NCBI GenBank assembly: GCA_042663485.1
Contig: JBHTAF010000006.1
Reading direction: 5' to 3' (one strand)
DNA from: Natronosalvus sp042663485
GTDB taxonomy: Archaea > Halobacteriota > Halobacteria > Halobacteriales > Natrialbaceae
DNA: 64,000 nucleotides
Part shown: positions 35,283 to 44,050 of the stretch, in pieces
Layout of the letters: every line of letters starts with the position of its first letter
Numbering within the stretch: position 1 is the stretch's first letter
Program-made: the position numbers and the translations under genes
Notes under the pieces: model-generated
Database searches by the model: none
Seen by the model: the letters and a program-made list of their open reading frames with translations, nothing else
What the model was told of the DNA's origin: nothing

Positions 35283-37385
35283 ATGACAGTAATTGTCGGA
35301 GTAGACACCGGAGGAACATTCACAGATTCAGCCGTCGTGGATCAGGACGACGGGTCCCGGATCACGGGCAAAGCTTCGACGACGCCGTCGGACCCCTCGA
35401 AAGGCGTGCTGAACTCGCTGCGCAACGCCGCGGACAACGCGGACCGTCCGCTCGACGAACTGCTCGCGGACGCCGAGGTGTTTTTCCACGGGACCACGCT
35501 GACGACGAACACCGTCCTTGAGCGGACGGGTAGCAGCGTCGGGTTGATAACGACGCGCGGGCAGCGAGACGCGGTCCACATCGGCCGAATCACGACCAGA
35601 ACGGAGGGACTGACCCACAGCGAGGTGAAGCACTTCGCCCAGCACGAGAAGCCGGAGCCGATCGTCCCCAAGCACCTGATCCGCGAAGTGGACGAGCGGG
35701 TCGACTACAAAGGAGCGGAGATCGTCGAGCTAGACGAGACGCAAGTTCGGGACGCGGTCGCCGATCTGGCCGACCGGGTGGACGCAATCGCAGTCAGCCT
35801 GCTGTGGAGTTTCAGGAACGCTGAACACGAACGGCGCGTCGCAGAGATCGCTCGAGAGGTCGCGCCCGAGACGCCGGTGTTCGTCTCCGGCGAGATCGCT
35901 CCGAAACTCGGCGAGTACGAGCGGGCGATAACGACAGTCGTCAACGGGTACACGGCGCCCGTGATGGCGTCGTACACCGACACGCTGGTCGAACGGCTCG
36001 AGGACGGCGGGCTCGACTGCGCGGTGTACATGATGCAGAGCACCGGCGGCGTGCTCCCGATCGCCGACGCTGACGAGCAGGCGGTGTCGACGATCGGCTC
36101 CGGTCCGACCGGCGGGATCAGCGGCTCCCGGTTCATCGGCCGCAAGACTGGTTACGAGAACGTGATCTGCACCGACGTCGGCGGGACGAGCTTCGACGTC
36201 GGCCTGGTCATCGACGGAGAGCTACAGACGTCGCCGACGATGAACGTCCAGAAGTACACGCTGTTCCAGCCCGCGGTCGACGTCGAATCGATCGGAAGCG
36301 GGGGCGGTTCGATCGCGTGGATCGATGACGCCGGCGCGATCCACGTCGGGCCGAAAAGTTCCGGGGCGGATCCCGGTCCGGCGTGCTACGGTCGCGGCGG
36401 GACCGAACCGACGGTCACTGACGCGGACTTGCTCCTCGGGTACCTCGACCCCGAGTACTTCCTAGGCGGCCGACAGGACCTCGACGTCGACGCGGCGCGG
36501 TCGGCGATGGCCGAGCGCGTGGCCGAACCGCTGGACATGACCGTCGACGACGCCGCGGCGGGCGTGTTCGAGATCGTGAATGCCGCGATGTCGGATTTGC
36601 TCCGCGAGGTCACTATCGAGCGGGGGTACGACCCTCGCAACTTCTCGATCTTCGCCTACGGCGGCGCAGGGCCGCTTCACGCGCCGTTCTACGGTGAGGA
36701 ACTCGGTGCAGAGTCGATCGTCGTTCCGTTGGGCGACACCGCGTCGGTGTTCTCGGCGTTCGGCATCTCGGCGTCCGACCTCATGTACGTCGAAGAGCTC
36801 TCTGAACCGGCCACCGAACCGTTCGACCCCGATCGGCTCGCCGCGACGTTCGAGTCGCTCGAGTCCCGAATTCGGGACCGGTTCGACCGGGAGGGGTTAG
36901 ACGAGAGCGACGTATCGCTCGTTCGCGAAGCGGACCTGCAGTACGCGGAACAGGTCCACCAGGTCAGCGTCGGCGTCCCCGCCGGCGACCTGTCGGAGGC
37001 CGATGCGACCGACCTCGTCGCTCGGTTCGAGGACGAGTACGAGTCGCTGTACGGGGGCGGCGCCGCGTACTCGGAAGCGGAGGTGCAACTGATCAACCAG
37101 CGCGTCCTCGCGACGGCGACGACGGTCGATCCGACGATGCGAACGGACGACCGGGGCGCGCGAGCGGACGGAGCGTTCTGGAAGACGCGCGAGGTGTACT
37201 GGCCCTCGGAGTCCTCGTTCGTCGAGACGGACATCCACGACGGCGAAAAACTGGGGCAGGGCGATGATATCGAGGGACCAGCCGTCGTACAGCTTCCCGA
37301 TACGACGATTCCGGTTCGTCCCCACCAGCAGGCGACAGTCGACAGGTACGGGAACGTCGTCCTCACGGCGGGAGGTGAGCGATAA
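35283..37385 (+). CDS. Hydantoinase A / acetone-carboxylase beta-type subunit
   Basis: A 700-residue protein of the HyuA/oxoprolinase ATPase family. It starts MTVIVGVDTGGTFTDSAVVD, the phosphate-binding loop of the actin-like fold, and has the second nucleotide-binding loop ICTDVGGTSFDVGLVIDG and the GGAGPLHAPF segment. Members act with HyuB to activate a carbonyl or enol with ATP: 5-oxoprolinase, N-methylhydantoin amidohydrolase, and acetone or acetophenone carboxylase. The third gene of the operon resembles the small gamma subunit of acetone carboxylase, which favours a ketone carboxylase. It overlaps HyuB by one base (TAATG). Confidence 0.87.
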   Translation: MTVIVGVDTGGTFTDSAVVDQDDGSRITGKASTTPSDPSKGVLNSLRNAADNADRPLDELLADAEVFFHGTTLTTNTVLERTGSSVGLITTRGQRDAVHIGRITTRTEGLTHSEVKHFAQHEKPEPIVPKHLIREVDERVDYKGAEIVELDETQVRDAVADLADRVDAIAVSLLWSFRNAEHERRVAEIAREVAPETPVFVSGEIAPKLGEYERAITTVVNGYTAPVMASYTDTLVERLEDGGLDCAVYMMQSTGGVLPIADADEQAVSTIGSGPTGGISGSRFIGRKTGYENVICTDVGGTSFDVGLVIDGELQTSPTMNVQKYTLFQPAVDVESIGSGGGSIAWIDDAGAIHVGPKSSGADPGPACYGRGGTEPTVTDADLLLGYLDPEYFLGGRQDLDVDAARSAMAERVAEPLDMTVDDAAAGVFEIVNAAMSDLLREVTIERGYDPRNFSIFAYGGAGPLHAPFYGEELGAESIVVPLGDTASVFSAFGISASDLMYVEELSEPATEPFDPDRLAATFESLESRIRDRFDREGLDESDVSLVREADLQYAEQVHQVSVGVPAGDLSEADATDLVARFEDEYESLYGGGAAYSEAEVQLINQRVLATATTVDPTMRTDDRGARADGAFWKTREVYWPSESSFVETDIHDGEKLGQGDDIEGPAVVQLPDTTIPVRPHQQATVDRYGNVVLTAGGER

Positions 37386-39340
37386 TGGCGACGATCCCCG
37401 GAGCGGACAAGTTCGACGCGGAGGAGGGACTCGACGAAGACGCGATCGCGGCGGACCTGGAACTCCACGAACCCCCCGAAGATCACGAGGTCGACGAGAT
37501 AACCTTCGAGGTACTCCGTCACCGGCTCTGGCAGATCAACGAGGAGCAGGGCGAGACGCTCAAGCGGATCAGCGGGTCGCCGATCGTGACCGACGCGAAC
37601 GACTTCAACGTGACCATCGCCGACGAACGGGGCGACGTGGCGAACTTCGGGACGTACGTAACCGTACACGCCGGCGTCGTGGACATGTTGCTCAAGTGGA
37701 CGCTCGAACACCGGTCCGAGAACCCGGGGATCCGCGAGGGGGACATGTTCCTGTCGAACGACCCCTGGATCGGGATCGCCCACCAGAACGACGTGTCCGT
37801 CGTGGCGCCGGTGTTCCACGACGGAGAACTGTTCGCCTGGACGTCGTCGACGCTCCATCAGGTCGACCTCGGCGGCACCAACCCCGGAAGCTTCTGCATC
37901 GACGCGACCGACGTCTACGACGAAGCGACGCCGACACCGCCGATCAAAATCGTCGAGAACGGAGAGATCCGCGACGACGTGGAGGAGATGTTCCTCCGGC
38001 GCTCGCGGGTGCCGTCGCAGGTGGGGATGGACCTCCGCGCCCAGGTCGCCGCCAATGACGTCGCCAGAGAGCGGTTGACCGACCTGATCGAGCAGTACGG
38101 GGCCAACACCGTGAAGGCGGTGATGAAGCGATCGATGGATCACGCCGAGGAGATGCTACGACAGCGCCTCGACGATCTCCCCGACGGCGTTTGGCGGCAC
38201 GTCGACTACCAGGAGGTGTCGAGGACGGGCGACCGCAGCGTGTATCGCGCCGACATGGAACTCAGAAAGTCGGGTGACTCGCTCGTGTTCGAGGTCGACG
38301 CCGATCCCCAGACCGGGATGATCAACTGCGCCTACCCGACGCTCCGGGGGTCGATCTGGTCGGTCATACTGCCGCTACTCTGTCACGACATCCCGTGGGC
38401 GTTAGGCGGTATCGACCGCGTCATCGAGATCGAGGCGACGGAGGGCACGATCGTCAACGCCACGTTCCCCACGGGGACGAGTATGGGATCGACGAGCGGC
38501 GGGTGGCAGTCGATGAACCTGGCGCTCCAGTGCGTGTCCAAGATGCTCGGGGCCAGCGAAGAGTACGAGAGCGACCTGATCGCCGGATCGAGCGGAGTGC
38601 ACGCGAACACGGTCATGATGGGCGCAGACCAGCGCGGCGATCCGTTCGTGACGATGCTCATGGACAGCATGACGAGCGGGTGGGGCGGACGCTCCGGGAT
38701 GGACGGTATCGACACCGCGGGCGAGTTTCTCGTCCCCAGCGGGCTCGCGCCGAACGTGGAACTCAACGAACTCAAGTTCCCGATCCTCACCCTGTTCCGC
38801 GAGGAACTTACGGACTCCGGCGGGCCGGGCGAATACCGCGGCGGCGTCGGTGCCCACTCCTGTCTGATCCCTCACGACACCGACGCGCCGATCACGCATG
38901 TCCTCTCGACGTTCGGGATGGCGATGCCGACGGGCGTCGGCATCAGCGGCGGGTATCCGCCGAGCACAGTGCGTTGGGAGATGATCCGGGACTCGAACGT
39001 CCACGACCTACTGGAAGACGGGATCGTTCCGGGCGACCAGGACGCCATCAGCGGCGACAGGGACGTCCTCCCGCCGAAAGTCCAGACCCAGCAGCGGGCC
39101 GACGAAGCGTTCTACTGTCGCTGGATGGGCGGCGGCGGGTTCGGCGACCCACTGGACCGGGATCCTGACCGCGTCGCCAAGGACGCCCGCAACGAGTATG
39201 TCTCCCGCGAGGAGGCCGAGCGGACGTACGGCGTGGTACTAGACGACGAGTTCGACGTCGACGAGGCGGCGACCGAAGCGCGCCGCGGAGAGATCAGGGA
39301 CGAACGTCTCGAAGCCGACAAGTGGGGTGATGAGCGATGA
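37385..39340 (+). CDS. Hydantoinase B / acetone-carboxylase alpha-type subunit
   Basis: A 651-residue HyuB-family protein. It begins with a short acidic tail, then the family core with LWQINEEQGETLKRISGSPI, the FLSNDPWIGIAHQNDV segment and the GGSGxG-like Gly-rich GGPGEYRGGVG stretch. Together with HyuA it forms the catalytic pair for ATP-dependent hydrolysis or carboxylation. Apc/Acx-type alpha subunits are usually longer, about 700-770 residues, so the assignment between hydantoinase and carboxylase stays open. It overlaps both neighbours, which indicates tight stoichiometric coupling. Confidence 0.87.
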   Translation: MATIPGADKFDAEEGLDEDAIAADLELHEPPEDHEVDEITFEVLRHRLWQINEEQGETLKRISGSPIVTDANDFNVTIADERGDVANFGTYVTVHAGVVDMLLKWTLEHRSENPGIREGDMFLSNDPWIGIAHQNDVSVVAPVFHDGELFAWTSSTLHQVDLGGTNPGSFCIDATDVYDEATPTPPIKIVENGEIRDDVEEMFLRRSRVPSQVGMDLRAQVAANDVARERLTDLIEQYGANTVKAVMKRSMDHAEEMLRQRLDDLPDGVWRHVDYQEVSRTGDRSVYRADMELRKSGDSLVFEVDADPQTGMINCAYPTLRGSIWSVILPLLCHDIPWALGGIDRVIEIEATEGTIVNATFPTGTSMGSTSGGWQSMNLALQCVSKMLGASEEYESDLIAGSSGVHANTVMMGADQRGDPFVTMLMDSMTSGWGGRSGMDGIDTAGEFLVPSGLAPNVELNELKFPILTLFREELTDSGGPGEYRGGVGAHSCLIPHDTDAPITHVLSTFGMAMPTGVGISGGYPPSTVRWEMIRDSNVHDLLEDGIVPGDQDAISGDRDVLPPKVQTQQRADEAFYCRWMGGGGFGDPLDRDPDRVAKDARNEYVSREEAERTYGVVLDDEFDVDEAATEARRGEIRDERLEADKWGDER

Positions 39341-39627
39341 AGCAACTCGACACACACCTGGCGGAGACCACCGTCGACGGCGCCCGAGTCATCGTCTGTC
39401 GGCGCTGTGAGGAAGTTCTCTGTTCGAGCGACGAGAACTACAAGCGCCACGCGCTGTGCGATCGGAAGCCGCTCCCCGAAGCGGGGTCGCTGGTGAACGA
39501 TCCGACGGAGTTCGTCGACGACGAGATGGAGTTCAGACAGTACTACTGTCCGGGTTGTGCCACGCTACTCGAGAACGAGGTGATCCTCGCTGAACTGGAT
39601 CCGATTCACGACAAAGAACTCCGGTAG
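39337..39627 (+). CDS. Acetone-carboxylase gamma-like zinc-binding small subunit
   Basis: A 96-residue protein with two CxxC pairs (VCRRCEEVLC and YYCPGCATLL), the layout of the small zinc-binding gamma subunit found with acetone and acetophenone carboxylases. The start ATG overlaps the HyuB stop as ATGA, so it is translated with the pair. Its presence is the main reason to prefer a carboxylase over a hydantoinase for this operon. It would sit in a heteromeric cytoplasmic complex. Confidence 0.75.
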   Translation: MKQLDTHLAETTVDGARVIVCRRCEEVLCSSDENYKRHALCDRKPLPEAGSLVNDPTEFVDDEMEFRQYYCPGCATLLENEVILAELDPIHDKELR

Positions 39628-39690
39628 CACGGCGAACGGTTGACCCGTCCGACTTGGCGAAATTTCGACTTTGTGGTGGAGTACGGGCCG

Positions 39691-40455
39691 CTACTCGCCG
39701 TTTTCGTCGTTAAACAGTTCCTCTTTGGGAATCAGTTTCCCATCCCCGCGGTACCGCGACCGGCGAACCTGATCGATGTCCTTCAGGAGTTCATCTTCCT
39801 CGCGGAAGCGCGATCGGTCGTACGAGCCGCGATGGACGAGATCCTCAACCGGGTGCCGGTACCGCGTCTCTTGGTACTTGAGGGGGTAGCCGATCGGGAG
39901 CGTGGCGGGCATGTCGTAGATGTTCGGAATGTCGAGCAGGGCTCGGATCTCCTCCTTGTGGTGGCTGAAACAAGACGCGGATGTCGTTGAGAGACCGAGG
40001 GATGTCGCGGCGAGCCAGATCGCGTAGATGGCGTTGGCGATGCTGTGCTGGAATATCTCCTCGTTGAGTTGCTCCTCGCCCTCGATCTGGGGATACGCCT
40101 TATCCGGGATGCGCCTATCGCCGATCGGGATGATGTACAGGGGCACCTCGCACATCCATCGCTTGTTGTCGACCGGGAAGTCCGGATCGCCTTCGGCGTA
40201 CTGGTCGTCGTAGTATTCGACGTAGATATCGCCGATAGCCCGGATCGTGTCCGGGTCAGTCACGACGACGAATTCCCAGGGTTGAGAGTTAGCGCCTGAC
40301 GGTGCCCATCGGGCAGCTTCGAGGAGCTGATCGATCTTCTCGTCCTCGACTGGTTTGTCCTTGTACCCGCGCACTGCGCGACGGCTTTGTAGCACTTCGA
40401 GCAGTTGGTCGTACCGTTCGGGTGCGACGTACCGTTCCTGGTTTTCGACACTCAT
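39691..40455 (-). CDS. Nitroreductase-family flavoprotein
   Basis: A 254-residue FMN-fold protein with the start RRAVRGYKDKPVEDEKIDQL, the APSGANSQPWEFVVV loop and a FQHSIANAIYAIWLAATSLG helix. It shares subgroup features with the homologue at 26 kb but carries CFSHHKEEIRALLDI in the region where that protein has WLTTRRPTQ. It lies directly downstream of a ferredoxin gene with no gap, so the ferredoxin may be its electron donor. The substrate is unknown. Confidence 0.85.
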   Translation of the reverse strand: MSVENQERYVAPERYDQLLEVLQSRRAVRGYKDKPVEDEKIDQLLEAARWAPSGANSQPWEFVVVTDPDTIRAIGDIYVEYYDDQYAEGDPDFPVDNKRWMCEVPLYIIPIGDRRIPDKAYPQIEGEEQLNEEIFQHSIANAIYAIWLAATSLGLSTTSASCFSHHKEEIRALLDIPNIYDMPATLPIGYPLKYQETRYRHPVEDLVHRGSYDRSRFREEDELLKDIDQVRRSRYRGDGKLIPKEELFNDENGE

Positions 40456-40674
40456 CTACTGTTCCTCGCGAGGATCGATCGAGATGGCCCCGACCGGGCA
40501 GTTCTGTGCGGTGAGTTCCAGTTGCTCTGTGCCATCGGGTTTCCAGCCATCTTCGTTGTGAACATATGCGCGGCCGTTGGCAGCCGGCATCTTGAACACC
40601 TCATTCATCATCTCCGGACAGAGGCCACAACCGATGCACCGCTTCTGGTCCACTCGTGGCTCGTACTTGGGCAT
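40456..40674 (-). CDS. Single-cluster [4Fe-4S]/[3Fe-4S] ferredoxin
   Basis: A 72-residue ferredoxin starting MPKYEPRVDQKRCIGCGLC. The ligand set is CIGCGLCP plus the distant NCPVGAI Cys, which gives one cluster of the type that partners P450s and other oxidoreductases. The start is set by a TATA-like box 27 bases upstream; an ATG five codons earlier lies inside the expected untranscribed part. It abuts the nitroreductase gene, forming a two-gene operon. Confidence 0.86.
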   Translation of the reverse strand: MPKYEPRVDQKRCIGCGLCPEMMNEVFKMPAANGRAYVHNEDGWKPDGTEQLELTAQNCPVGAISIDPREEQ

Positions 40675-40697
40675 ACAGTAACAATGCACAATGACTC

Positions 40698-40705
40698 GTA
40701 TATAC
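40698..40705 (-). promoter_or_regulatory. TATA-like box of the ferredoxin/nitroreductase operon
   Basis: The palindromic GTATATAC is centred about 27 bases before the ATG at 40674, implying a leaderless transcript. Confidence 0.58.
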
Positions 40706-40894
40706 CTTTTTGTTGTGTGTTTTCTTATCTCTCAAGTATGATTGAACGGTAGACGCCCTCGTTAAGTTTCATTGATAAAATTACTTAGTATCTATGATTT
40801 ATATGACGATTATAGAAAGAGAATCTAACGAATCAAGGACCGTTCGGACTACATACACTCTCCTCGTACTCCTCATCTGGTCAATCGACAGGTC

Positions 40895-41215
40895 GTGGAA
40901 TGGTGAGGGTGAATTTACGATACATGGTTCAAATGGCCGGGCGGATCAATTACGTTGGCCTTTTTCGTTCCATGGAGACCTTTCGTCTGGAGCGAAATAC
41001 CCCTATATGCAGGAGCTGTACACCGTTTGGAACGCGTATCAGGACTGGAGGAAATGCGATGCGCGAAGGAATGGGGTTCGGCACGAACACCGACATCTAC
41101 AATCCGGACTGGCGCGACGTGTCGGTTATGTACGGCGATACGATCGTCAAGACCGAAAGCGATCCGGAAACTCACCGAAACGCCGGCCAATCTCATAGGC
41201 TGACGAGATCACGGC
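40895..41215 (+). pseudogene. Decayed M24-family (pita-bread fold) hydrolase
   Basis: Pieces of an M24 protein related to the intact gene at 51.7 kb appear in shifting frames. VNLRYMVQMAGRINYVGLF corresponds to ANLRYLTHIPGQIDAVGIF, then FVWSEIP, YTVWNAYQDWR (for NVWNLYQDW), then a jump to REGMGFGTNTDIYNPDWRD and, in another frame, KLTETPANLIG at the natural C-terminus. The whole middle, about 230 codons, is deleted. It is clearly dead, and it shows that a second M24 gene once lay beside the CrtI-like and nitroreductase genes. Confidence 0.75.
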
Positions 41216-41233
41216 AACGCCAGTAGCAGTCGC

Positions 41234-42820
41234 TCAAACGTCGATTTCCGGCGGCCGCCACCACTTATCGAGACCGAAGTCGTCGACGATCACTCCCGCA
41301 CAGTTGTACCCGGGAGCGCAAGTGATACTACCACCGGGGTGCGTCGGCGCACCTGATAGATAGAGGTTTCCGATCGGCCCGCTGTAGGACGGGCGGTTGT
41401 CCATCAGCTGCTCAGGACCCCAGTTTCCACCGCTCCGGCTACCCTGAATCATATTCCGGTGGGTCCGCGCAATATCGAGCGGTGAGTAAGCGTACTTATC
41501 GACGATGATGTCATCCTCTCTGACGTTCGGGGCATACTCTGCGAGTTTGTCGATGCAGACCTCCATGAACTCGTCTTTGACCTCATCCCAGTACTCCGGC
41601 CCTTCGTCTTCTACGTTCCACGGAGACGGTGCCCACAGGTAGGCTGTGTGTTTCTCATCGGGAGCCTGTGAAGGGTCAAGTACAGTGACCGACCCAGCAC
41701 TCATAACAGGCTCGTCGGGGAGCTCGTTCGTCTTCGCCGACTCGCTGACGCGCTTTATGTCATCGGGGGACTCAATACCGAGGGTGAACTTGACAGCACG
41801 TTGCATATCCGGGTTAAACTTCACAGAACTGAACTCAAGTGGTTCGTCGAGCGCTAGGTGGACGCCGAACAGCGGGCCCTCCATCAGTTCGTATTTCTCT
41901 TCTATTTCTCTGATGAACTGTTCTTCGAGATGTTCGCGGCCAACTAGGTTCAGGTACGTCTGCGGATAGTGGACATTCGAAACGACAATATCGGTCTCAA
42001 TGGGCGTTCCGTCCACGAGCGTGATTCCCGTGGCAGTGCCGTTTTCGACCGTTACGCTATCAACGAGGCTGTCTAAGTACAGGTCGCCGCCGTAGTGTTC
42101 GAAGCAATTCACGAGCGACTGGGCGTACTGATTGGATCCACCCCGAGCGATCTGGAGATTGTGCCAGCCATCGAACGCGTGGATAAGTGATCCGTCAATC
42201 CCTTGTTCGAATGGGTGGGGGCCGACGGCCTGATCCATGATCGTCAGTAGTCCTTGGACATGCTCGTTCTCGAAATGCTCGGTGATCACGTCGACAGGCG
42301 ATCGAGTGATAATATCTAGGTACCGTTCGCCCTTCTCGGTTCCCTCAAAGATTTCCCTTCGCTCTTCGAGGCTTCGCGGCGGGTTGTACCACTCCGGGCG
42401 CTGGATGTTGTGTGCTAGTTGCATCCAATCGTAGTACAGTTCTTCGTACGTCTCGGCGTCTTCCTCCGAGAACCGGGCAATCTCGCGCTTCGTCAGCAAC
42501 GGGTCCGAGTAGAGCATCAACGCTCTACCGTCACTCGTCGGAAGCCCCACCTTCGTAACGGGGTCGATGAGCTGCGCACCGAACCGCTCTAATGCCAGGT
42601 CTTTGTGGACCGGCGACTCCCTCACATTCAGGAAGTTTATCGCGTGGTTGTTTCGCAGAAACTGCGGGTGATCTTCGAAGGCCTCGGTGTACATACCTCC
42701 GCCGGGTTCGGACCGTTCCTCGAAAATCGCCACATTCAGACCGGCCTTCGCGAGGTAACAGCCGGCAGTTAGTCCGTTGTGTCCCGAGCCGATGATGACG
42801 GCATCGTACGTAGTTGTCAT
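41234..42820 (-). CDS. Phytoene-dehydrogenase-like FAD-dependent oxidoreductase, second copy
   Basis: A 528-residue flavoprotein of the CrtI/COG1233 group with VIIGSGHNGLTAGCYLAKAG and FEERSEPGGGMYTEAF at the N-terminus and LYLSGAPTHPGGSITCAPGY at the C-terminus. It is a clear paralogue of the protein at 26.9-28.5 kb, sharing internal landmarks such as the SQAPDEKHTAYLW region. It lies downstream of the nitrile hydratase/isochorismatase genes on the same strand after 126 bases. Its own AT-rich promoter-like stretch (TTTTATGC near 42.85 kb) suggests separate expression. The substrate is unknown. Confidence 0.84.
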   Translation of the reverse strand: MTTTYDAVIIGSGHNGLTAGCYLAKAGLNVAIFEERSEPGGGMYTEAFEDHPQFLRNNHAINFLNVRESPVHKDLALERFGAQLIDPVTKVGLPTSDGRALMLYSDPLLTKREIARFSEEDAETYEELYYDWMQLAHNIQRPEWYNPPRSLEERREIFEGTEKGERYLDIITRSPVDVITEHFENEHVQGLLTIMDQAVGPHPFEQGIDGSLIHAFDGWHNLQIARGGSNQYAQSLVNCFEHYGGDLYLDSLVDSVTVENGTATGITLVDGTPIETDIVVSNVHYPQTYLNLVGREHLEEQFIREIEEKYELMEGPLFGVHLALDEPLEFSSVKFNPDMQRAVKFTLGIESPDDIKRVSESAKTNELPDEPVMSAGSVTVLDPSQAPDEKHTAYLWAPSPWNVEDEGPEYWDEVKDEFMEVCIDKLAEYAPNVREDDIIVDKYAYSPLDIARTHRNMIQGSRSGGNWGPEQLMDNRPSYSGPIGNLYLSGAPTHPGGSITCAPGYNCAGVIVDDFGLDKWWRPPEIDV

Positions 42821-42946
42821 GGTGAACGATTACATTATCATGATCCATTAGCATAAAATTGAGTAGTAGGGGGAGGTCAGCAGCTTAACCGGCCATATTA
42901 GGGAAATAATTGATAGAACCGAGCGTCGTTCAGAGCTTCGTCAGTA

Positions 42947-43567
42947 TCACCTGAGCGCATCTGTGACTGCGTCGAGCGACAGGACGTCGGCGTACTTCGC
43001 GTCCATGTCGAACAGATTCGCTTCGTGTGGTTCGGTCGCCCTGTCGCCGACGCAGTCCTTGGCTACGATTGTGCGGTACCCGTTCGAGCAGGCGTCCACG
43101 ACGGTCGCGCGAACGCATCCGGACGTTGTCGCGCCTGCCACGACAACTGTATCGACCCCCTCATGGGTGAGTACGCTGTCCAATTTGGTTTCGAAGAACG
43201 CGGACGGCTGCCGTTTGTCAATGACCATGTCCTCGTCCATGACCGAAAGCCGCGGATCGATATCGGTCCAGCCCGACCCCTCGCAGAGGGCATCGGCACT
43301 AGATATCTTTTCTGCGAACGGCCCCCCGTCGCGGAGGTCGTCGCGGTACTTCGTGATTGTGAAAAACACCGGAAGTCTAGCCCTCCGGGCAGCGCGCACG
43401 AGTGTTTCCGTCTCCGCGACCTCGGTGTCCAAGTTACTACCGAGCGGGCAGCTGGGGTCGGTAAACGCTGTCTGCAGATCGACTACGACAACCGCCGGTC
43501 GATCGCCGAACCCAATGTCCTCCGTAAACCCCGCTCGCTGGTAGGCGTCTTCGATGTTCGCTGTCAT
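42947..43567 (-). CDS. Isochorismatase-family cysteine hydrolase (amidase type)
   Basis: A 206-residue cysteine hydrolase. The triad is D30 (VVVVDLQTAF), K118 (MVIDKRQPSAFF) and C151 (GATTSGCVRATVVDA). The TSGCVRATV context and the preceding cis-peptide region resemble N-carbamoylsarcosine amidase and maleamate amidase more than isochorismatase itself. It follows the nitrile hydratase genes on the same strand (83-base gap). No classical signature amidase is visible, so I infer that it hydrolyses the amide made by nitrile hydratase. A maleamate or N-carbamoyl substrate is the alternative. Confidence 0.83.
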   Translation of the reverse strand: MTANIEDAYQRAGFTEDIGFGDRPAVVVVDLQTAFTDPSCPLGSNLDTEVAETETLVRAARRARLPVFFTITKYRDDLRDGGPFAEKISSADALCEGSGWTDIDPRLSVMDEDMVIDKRQPSAFFETKLDSVLTHEGVDTVVVAGATTSGCVRATVVDACSNGYRTIVAKDCVGDRATEPHEANLFDMDAKYADVLSLDAVTDALR

Positions 43568-43650
43568 TGTAAGTCGACACCACTAATATTCGTTCGCTGG
43601 TGCGAGAGAAGTACATTACGGTCGCCGAGCAGATCGACTTCGAGACGAAG

Positions 43651-44043
43651 TCAGTTTGCGCCGTCACCGTTGACGACGAACTCTGATGCGTCGCGAACAC
43701 CGGACTCGAACTCGGCCGCGCGCCGGTCGATCTTATGTTCGGTCAGCATGTCATTCGCCACTAGTGTCGCCTCGAGCGCCTCTAACCATAGTTCGTAGTA
43801 GGCTCGTTCGTGATCTCTTTCGAGCCGTTCCCGGCCGGCGTCTTGGATGTATTCTACGAACCGATCGTTGAACGCGGACCACTCCAGGTCGTGGTGTTCG
43901 CAGAGAGCCCGGGCGATACTGAACGCCCGCGCCTGCCAGGGCGCATCGAACGCGACGCGGTCGTCCGGGCTCGGCGGTTCCGCGTCGAGAAACGCCGCGA
44001 TCGAACTGTCGTCGATTCCCTCGGATGAGGAATGTTTGTTCAT
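43651..44043 (-). CDS. Nitrile hydratase accessory (activator) protein
   Basis: A 130-residue protein of the nitrile-hydratase accessory family, which is homologous to the N-terminal part of the beta subunit. The core reads VAFDAPWQARAFSIARALCE, then a helical segment with YYELWLEALEATLVANDML. Such activators form a complex with the alpha subunit and insert cobalt by subunit exchange. The gene lies 7 bases after alpha, and the order beta-alpha-activator is the one typical of cobalt-type operons. Confidence 0.8.
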   Translation of the reverse strand: MNKHSSSEGIDDSSIAAFLDAEPPSPDDRVAFDAPWQARAFSIARALCEHHDLEWSAFNDRFVEYIQDAGRERLERDHERAYYELWLEALEATLVANDMLTEHKIDRRAAEFESGVRDASEFVVNGDGAN

Positions 44044-44050
44044 GGATATA

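Noticed and set aside
36689..38143. 484-codon open frame on the minus strand
   Set aside because: It is antisense to the HyuA/HyuB genes, has low-complexity Arg/His/Val-rich composition and no family resemblance. Long antisense frames are expected in GC-rich halophile genes.
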